From Syntrophotalea acetylenivorans (GTDB lineage Bacteria; Desulfobacterota; Desulfuromonadia; Desulfuromonadales; Syntrophotaleaceae), in the NCBI RefSeq assembly GCF_001887775.1, contig NZ_CP015519.1:124001-188000 (forward strand): DNA of 64,000 nucleotides, written 5' to 3'. Below are positions 63,531-64,000 of the stretch, piece by piece (within the stretch, counting starts at the first letter, position 1; each line of letters opens with the position of its first letter). The translations under genes were made by a program, and so were the position numbers. The notes beneath the pieces were generated by a model. That model was given only the letters and a program-made list of their open reading frames with translations. It ran no database searches and was not told the origin of the DNA.

Positions 63531-64000
63531 ATGAGTGAACAGTGCGCAGTAAAAAAAGTTACCGAGATCACCACTGAAGAGGTGGAACGGATCAAGGAAT
63601 GGATCAACACCGAAGAATATAAAGAGAAGAACATGGCCCGCGAAGGGCTGGTTATCAACCCGGCCCATGCTTGTCAGCCTTTAGGTGCCCAGCTGGTCGC
63701 CCACGGTTTCGAAGGCACTCTGCCCTTCGTCCACGGTTCTCAGGGTTGCGCGTCCTACTACCGCAGTGCCTTCAACCGTCACTTCCGCGAGCCGGCTCCG
63801 GCCGTTTCCGATGCCATGACCGAAGACGGCGCGGTGTTCGGCGGCCAGAACAACCTTTTCGAAGGGCTGGAAAACGCCTACACCCTGTACCATCCGAAGA
63901 TGATCGCGGTCTTCACCTCCTGCATGCCGGAGGTTATCGGCGACGACCTGACCGCCTTTATCCAGAATGCCCGTAATGAAGGACATATCCCCGCGGATTT
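63531..64000 (+). CDS. nifK: Nitrogenase molybdenum-iron protein beta chain (3' end cut off by window)
   Basis: The first 156 or so codons of NifK run to the window end without a stop. P-cluster cysteines are seen in [29 protein letters not shown] and [12 protein letters not shown]. Beta subunit of the MoFe protein. The start (ATG with TAGGAG upstream) lies 76 bp after nifD, so nifHDK form one operon under the leader-controlled promoter. Confidence 0.98.
   Translation, partial: MSEQCAVKKVTEITTEEVERIKEWINTEEYKEKNMAREGLVINPAHACQPLGAQLVAHGFEGTLPFVHGSQGCASYYRSAFNRHFREPAPAVSDAMTEDGAVFGGQNNLFEGLENAYTLYHPKMIAVFTSCMPEVIGDDLTAFIQNARNEGHIPAD

Overview
The window reads as the chromosome of a diazotrophic, anaerobic bacterium of the Desulfuromonadales (Geobacter / Desulfuromonas / Pelobacter relatives). 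The reasons are a eukaryote-type citrate synthase, the order rpsF-rpsR-DUF2232-rplI-dnaB, a dusB-ntrB-ntrC operon, an ANTAR response regulator beside nitrogenase-control genes, many two-component proteins, and nifHDK. Most of the first 41 kb is dense housekeeping sequence on the + strand. The species cannot be fixed from the sequence alone.

Layout. 0-9.7 kb: DHH phosphoesterase (5' end cut off), secreted amidase, rph, rdgB, an alanine-rich lipoprotein, L,D-transpeptidase, hisI-hisG, ndk, rlmN, mtnP. 9.8-21.9 kb: TPR lipoprotein, purine nucleoside phosphorylase, regulators, a frameshifted FAD oxidoreductase, YhaM-like nuclease, MBL hydrolase, coaBC, zinc phospholipase C, family-4 UDG and a FetAB-like exporter. 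22-34 kb: an AAA+ ATPase with a MshEN-like N-terminus, ispE, tRNA-Gln, prs, rplY, pth, a membrane pyrophosphatase, ychF, and the rpsF-to-dnaB block. 34-42 kb: ntrC, ntrB and dusB on the - strand, citrate synthase, then an ANTAR regulator overlapping draT and draG. 42-52.4 kb: a broken DUF3313 lipoprotein gene, then a long - strand cluster that reads adaptor, RND pump, outer-membrane factor, PqiA, PqiA, PqiB, PqiC. 52.7-60 kb: potassium-channel-like protein, YkgJ-type protein, MBL hydrolase, chemoreceptor, a J-domain/MshEN protein and a Rossmann/chemoreceptor hybrid. 60-64 kb: an unassigned spacer, then a sigma-54 promoter, a leader with two intrinsic terminators, nifH, nifD and the start of nifK.

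How the genes fit together. Nitrogen fixation is covered at several levels: an NtrB/NtrC-like pair that could drive the sigma-54 promoter, an ANTAR protein that could act on the terminators in the nifH leader, and DraT/DraG to switch NifH off and on by ADP-ribosylation of the Arg visible in its sequence. The envelope cluster joins an RND tripartite pump to a Pqi (MCE) lipid-transport system.

Most notable: (1) four copies of a ~130-150 bp imperfect palindrome placed directly at gene ends, three of which contain the TGA stop codon of the gene before them; (2) MshEN-type (c-di-GMP-binding-like) repeats fused to a J-domain and, separately, to an AAA+ ATPase; (3) the nifH leader architecture; (4) three genes each lacking exactly one G in a G-run, which suggests base-calling error as much as gene decay, plus one gene with an in-frame TAA.
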